Below, one piece after another: positions 61,289 through 64,000 of a DNA stretch of 64,000 bases (its first letter is position 1; the number at the start of each line of letters is the position of its first letter). This stretch comes from HGM10766 sp900757295 (lineage in GTDB: Bacteria > Bacillota_I > Bacilli_A > RF39 > UBA660), in the NCBI GenBank assembly GCA_025992315.1, contig DAJPHG010000001.1, positions 310,001 to 374,000 on the forward strand, written 5' to 3'. Position numbers and translations under genes: made by a program. The notes below the pieces were generated by a model. That model had not been told where the DNA came from. It did no database searches and saw only the letters and a list, made by a program, of their open reading frames with translations.

Positions 61289-62872
61289 ATGAATTATAAA
61301 GTTTTATATCGTAGATATAGGCCAGCTACTTTTGAAGAAGTTAGTGGCCAGAAATATGTATGTGAAACTCTAAAAAATGCAGTTATTAACAACAAAATAT
61401 CGCATGCTTATATTTTTACTGGACCTAGAGGAACAGGCAAAACTACAATGGCAAAAATATTTGCTAGAAGCATAAATTGTCAACATCCTATTAATGGAAA
61501 CCCATGTATGGAGTGCGAATCTTGCAAAAATTTCAAGGATAATCCTGATATTATTGAAATTGATGCTGCTTCTAATAATGGCGTAGATGAAATTAGAGAA
61601 CTAATTAATAATATTAAATTAGCACCTAGTAATTCTAAGTTTAAAGTATATATTATTGATGAAGTCCACATGTTATCAACAAGTGCTTTTAATGCTTTAC
61701 TTTTGACTTTAGAAGAACCACCTTCACATGTGGTATTCATATTAGCTACTACTGATATTCAGAATGTTCCAATTACAATTTTATCTAGAACTCAAAGATT
61801 TGATTTCACTAGGATTTCAATGAGTGATTTATGTTCTAGGTTGAAATATGTATGTGAGAATGAAAATATTAGTATTACCGAAGATGCTATTAAAGAAATT
61901 GCTCAACTTAGTGATGGCGGTTTAAGGGACGCTTTAAGCATTTTAGATCAATTATCAGCTCAAAGAAATAATATAGATTTAGACAGTGTCCAAAAAACTT
62001 TTGGCGATATTCCCACAGCAAAGATTCAGAAGCTTATTAATTTATTAGAAGAAAATGATATAAATGGCTTAAATCAAATGCTTGATGAATTTAAAAACTC
62101 TAGTATTGATTGTAAAGTACTAATAAATAAATTGATTATTCATCTAAAAAATCGAGCAATTGATATTAAATTGGGAAATATTAATGAAAACAGATTATCG
62201 TTTGATGATGTTAAAAATTTGATTTTAGATTTAGTAAATAATGTTTTTATAAATGTTAGTATTGACCCATATATAATTGTTCAAATGATTTTATTAGAAT
62301 ATATGGGGAAAAAGGCACAAAAAAATTATTTCCCGGGAAATAAAGAAGAGAAAGTTATTTCCCAGGAAATAAAAACAGAAAAAGATGAATCTGTTAGTAT
62401 TCAAAATGCAGATAATGAAATACAAAAAGTAAAAAAAATACGCATTAACAATTGTTTTGTGGGTGCAAACAAAAACGATTTGGCTAAAGTAAAATCATTT
62501 TATCAACATTTTATCAACAGCTGTAATATTAGTGACAAAAATTTGTATATGTTATTATGCGATACTTCAGTTGTTGCTGCATCTGATAAATACTTTATTA
62601 TTCAGGCTTTATCTATTAGTACAGCAGGATTGATAAATAATCAATTGAGTAAAATAGAAAAATTGATTTTACAAGAAGAAAATGTAAATTACAAGTTTAT
62701 TGCGTTAAGTAAAGAAGAATGGCAATTTGCTAAAAATGAATATATTCATAATAAAAATAATAATATTAATTATGAATATAAAGATGAAATAGTATTAGAA
62801 GAAAAACAAGAAGAAAACATTGATAGTATCGTAAATGATGTTTTTAATAATATTAAAGTAGAAATGGAATAG
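61289..62872 (+). CDS. dnaX: DNA polymerase III gamma/tau subunit
   Basis: A 527-residue clamp-loader ATPase: Walker A FTGPRGTGKTTMAKIFARS, a four-cysteine zinc module (CQHPINGNPCMECESCKNF), DEVHMLSTSAFNALLLTLEE and an SRTQRF sensor. The linker after residue ~345 carries two Noc-type DNA sites in its codons (NYFPGNK and VISQEIK). Its own promoter (TGATATAAT near 61252-61260) precedes the ATG. Confidence 0.95.
   Translation: MNYKVLYRRYRPATFEEVSGQKYVCETLKNAVINNKISHAYIFTGPRGTGKTTMAKIFARSINCQHPINGNPCMECESCKNFKDNPDIIEIDAASNNGVDEIRELINNIKLAPSNSKFKVYIIDEVHMLSTSAFNALLLTLEEPPSHVVFILATTDIQNVPITILSRTQRFDFTRISMSDLCSRLKYVCENENISITEDAIKEIAQLSDGGLRDALSILDQLSAQRNNIDLDSVQKTFGDIPTAKIQKLINLLEENDINGLNQMLDEFKNSSIDCKVLINKLIIHLKNRAIDIKLGNINENRLSFDDVKNLILDLVNNVFINVSIDPYIIVQMILLEYMGKKAQKNYFPGNKEEKVISQEIKTEKDESVSIQNADNEIQKVKKIRINNCFVGANKNDLAKVKSFYQHFINSCNISDKNLYMLLCDTSVVAASDKYFIIQALSISTAGLINNQLSKIEKLILQEENVNYKFIALSKEEWQFAKNEYIHNKNNNINYEYKDEIVLEEKQEENIDSIVNDVFNNIKVEME
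62328..62341. other. Noc-binding site 1 (inside dnaX)
   Basis: ATTTCCCGGGAAAT, identical to the 14-base Bacillus Noc-binding consensus, in codons ~347-351 of dnaX. Confidence 0.85.
62357..62370. other. Noc-binding site 2 (inside dnaX, one mismatch)
   Basis: ATTTCCCAGGAAAT, 13 of 14 bases match the Noc consensus, 29 bases from site 1. Confidence 0.65.
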
Positions 62873-62881
62873 GTGATAAAA

Positions 62882-63181
62882 ATGAATATGCAAGCATTAA
62901 TGCAACAAGCTCAAAGAATGCAAAAAGATTTAATGAAGAAGAAAGATGAAATAGGTAAAAAAGAATTTGTTGGAAAATCTGAATTAGTAGAAGTTGTTTT
63001 TAATGGAAATAAGGAATTAATATCTATTAATATAAAAAAAGATCATTCATTAGAAGTTGAAGATATAGAAATACTAGAAGATATGATAAAAATAGCTGTT
63101 AAAGATGCATTAAATAAAGTTGATAAGGAAATAAATGAAAAAATGGGCGCAGCGGCAGGACCATTGAGTGGTTTGATCTAA
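62882..63181 (+). CDS. ebfC: Nucleoid-associated protein EbfC/YbaB
   Basis: A 99-residue protein from the ATG at 62882 (AGGTGAT upstream): NMQALMQQAQRMQKDLMKKK, VEVVFNGNKELISINI, and the glycine-rich end GAAAGPLSGLI. A DNA-binding dimer of uncertain role, always between dnaX and recR. The stop overlaps recR. Confidence 0.94.
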   Translation: MNMQALMQQAQRMQKDLMKKKDEIGKKEFVGKSELVEVVFNGNKELISINIKKDHSLEVEDIEILEDMIKIAVKDALNKVDKEINEKMGAAAGPLSGLI

Positions 63182-63786
63182 TGATTTATCCTAAAGAATT
63201 AAATTTAGCTATTGAAAGTTTTAAGAAAATTCCAGGTATTGGCGAAAAAAGTGCTGAAAGACAAGTATTATCAATTTTACGTATGTCTAGTGATGATGTG
63301 GAGCAATTTGCTAATAGTCTTATAGATGCTAAAACTAAATTACATCCATGTGAAATCTGCGGGCATTTAACAAGTAATGAAGTTTGTGAAATTTGTGGAG
63401 ATGAATCTAGAAATAAAAATGTTATTTGTGTACTAGAAGATTTTAAAAGTGTTTTTGCTTTTGAAAAATCTGGTAATTATGATGGAACCTATCATGTTTT
63501 AAATGGGTTAATATCACCTATAGATGGTGTAGGACCTGAAGATATTAATATTTCTAGCTTAATAAAAAGAATAGAAAATCTAGAAAATTGTGAATTAATA
63601 TTAGCTTTAAAATCTAGTGTCGAAGGTGAAGCTACAACAATGTTTATTTCTAAAATATTTCAAGATAAAAATGTCTCAATTTCACGTTTACCATATGGCA
63701 TACCAATGGGAGCAGAAATTGATTATTTAGATCCAATTTCACTTGATAAGGCAATGAGTGATAGAAAAATCATCTCAAGAAATTAA
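63181..63786 (+). CDS. recR: Recombination protein RecR
   Basis: A 201-residue protein: HhH motif (IPGIGEKSAERQVLSIL), zinc finger (CEICGHLTSNEVCEICGD), TOPRIM (VICVLEDFKSVFAFEKSG) and the Walker B-like C-terminal region (SRLPYGIPMGAEIDYLDPIS). It works with RecF and RecO at single-strand gaps. Confidence 0.96.
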   Translation: MIYPKELNLAIESFKKIPGIGEKSAERQVLSILRMSSDDVEQFANSLIDAKTKLHPCEICGHLTSNEVCEICGDESRNKNVICVLEDFKSVFAFEKSGNYDGTYHVLNGLISPIDGVGPEDINISSLIKRIENLENCELILALKSSVEGEATTMFISKIFQDKNVSISRLPYGIPMGAEIDYLDPISLDKAMSDRKIISRN

Positions 63787-63792
63787 GTTAAT

Positions 63793-63806
63793 ATTTCCCG
63801 GGAAAT
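63793..63806. other. Noc-binding site 3 (between recR and bofA)
   Basis: ATTTCCCGGGAAAT, exact consensus, 50 bases before the bofA start. Confidence 0.85.
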
Positions 63807-63856
63807 AAAATGTAATAAATATATATGAATTTCATATAGTTTATTGAGGAGACAAA

Positions 63857-64000
63857 ATGATAAAGAAACTTGCAATTGTTATTAGAAAAGTTTGTACTTC
63901 AATATTTATCTTATATGGATTAAACTTTATATTAAATTCTATTAATATTGTTATACCAATTAATGTGATATCGATATTAGTAGTTACATTGTTAGGATTT
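63857..64000 (+). CDS. bofA: BofA-like pro-sigma-K processing inhibitor (partial, 3' end outside window)
   Basis: 48 codons are visible: MIKKLAIVIRKVCTSIFILY, then hydrophobic sequence with LNSINIVIPINVISILVVTLLGF, matching the BofA membrane family, including the PINV stretch. In spore formers it holds SpoIVFB inactive until late sporulation. GAGGAG lies before the ATG. It follows recR as in Bacillus. Confidence 0.85.
   Translation, partial: MIKKLAIVIRKVCTSIFILYGLNFILNSINIVIPINVISILVVTLLGF

Overview
The window is A+T-rich DNA from a low-GC Bacillota (Firmicutes), chromosomal around the replication origin. Gene order and content (rpmH-rnpA-yidC-khpB-mnmE-mnmG-rsmG-noc on one side of dnaA-dnaN-recF-gyrB-gyrA; SRP RNA-tadA-dnaX-ebfC-recR-bofA on the other; a prfA-prmC-spoIIR-mntP-murA-rpmE-rpiB-spoIID-spoIIQ block) fit an Erysipelotrichia- or gut-Bacilli-like organism that still carries sporulation genes (spoIIR, spoIID, a spoIIQ-type gene, bofA). 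Species is not identifiable from the sequence alone. No tRNA, rRNA, CRISPR array or IS transposase was seen.

Layout. 1-4363 (minus strand): a LysR regulator coupled to a NUDIX-fold protein, then an aminotransferase, an ATP-grasp ligase and the start of a P-loop ATPase/kinase; a possible small-molecule pathway. 4446-5393: debris of an old integrative element, namely a frameshifted XRE regulator fused by deletion to an integrase N-terminus, that integrase's repeats, and a diverged copy of the last codons of secA. 5349-25310: a second element of about 20 kb with its integrase, ParA/ParB, a thioester/Cna-B surface adhesin with its own sortase, small accessory genes, a 2367-residue methylase-helicase, an XRE regulator, a TOPRIM primase, a lipoprotein and a second, N-terminally truncated integrase. 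It abuts the real secA 3' end. No relaxase, coupling protein or VirB4 is present, so it cannot encode its own conjugation.

25311-28649: secA, hpf and a cold-shock gene. 28953-31701: an agr-type quorum-sensing locus with agrB-agrD and agrC-agrA facing each other with no gap; the AgrD peptide has no cysteine where one is expected. 31775-39726: envelope, sporulation and translation housekeeping genes, with an apparently degenerate MreB-like protein beside spoIIQ. 40278-43437: a class A penicillin-binding protein and a Noc-type ParB homologue.

43536-64000: the origin region. oriC (51254-51626) has two perfect and several near DnaA boxes; genes on its left run mostly leftwards and on its right rightwards, as expected for replication outward from it. 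A ComK homologue sits between dnaN and recF. Four parS sites follow gyrA, and three Noc-binding-type sites (two inside the dnaX coding sequence) lie a few kilobases further, so both ParB/parS segregation and Noc nucleoid occlusion have their DNA targets here. The window ends within bofA.
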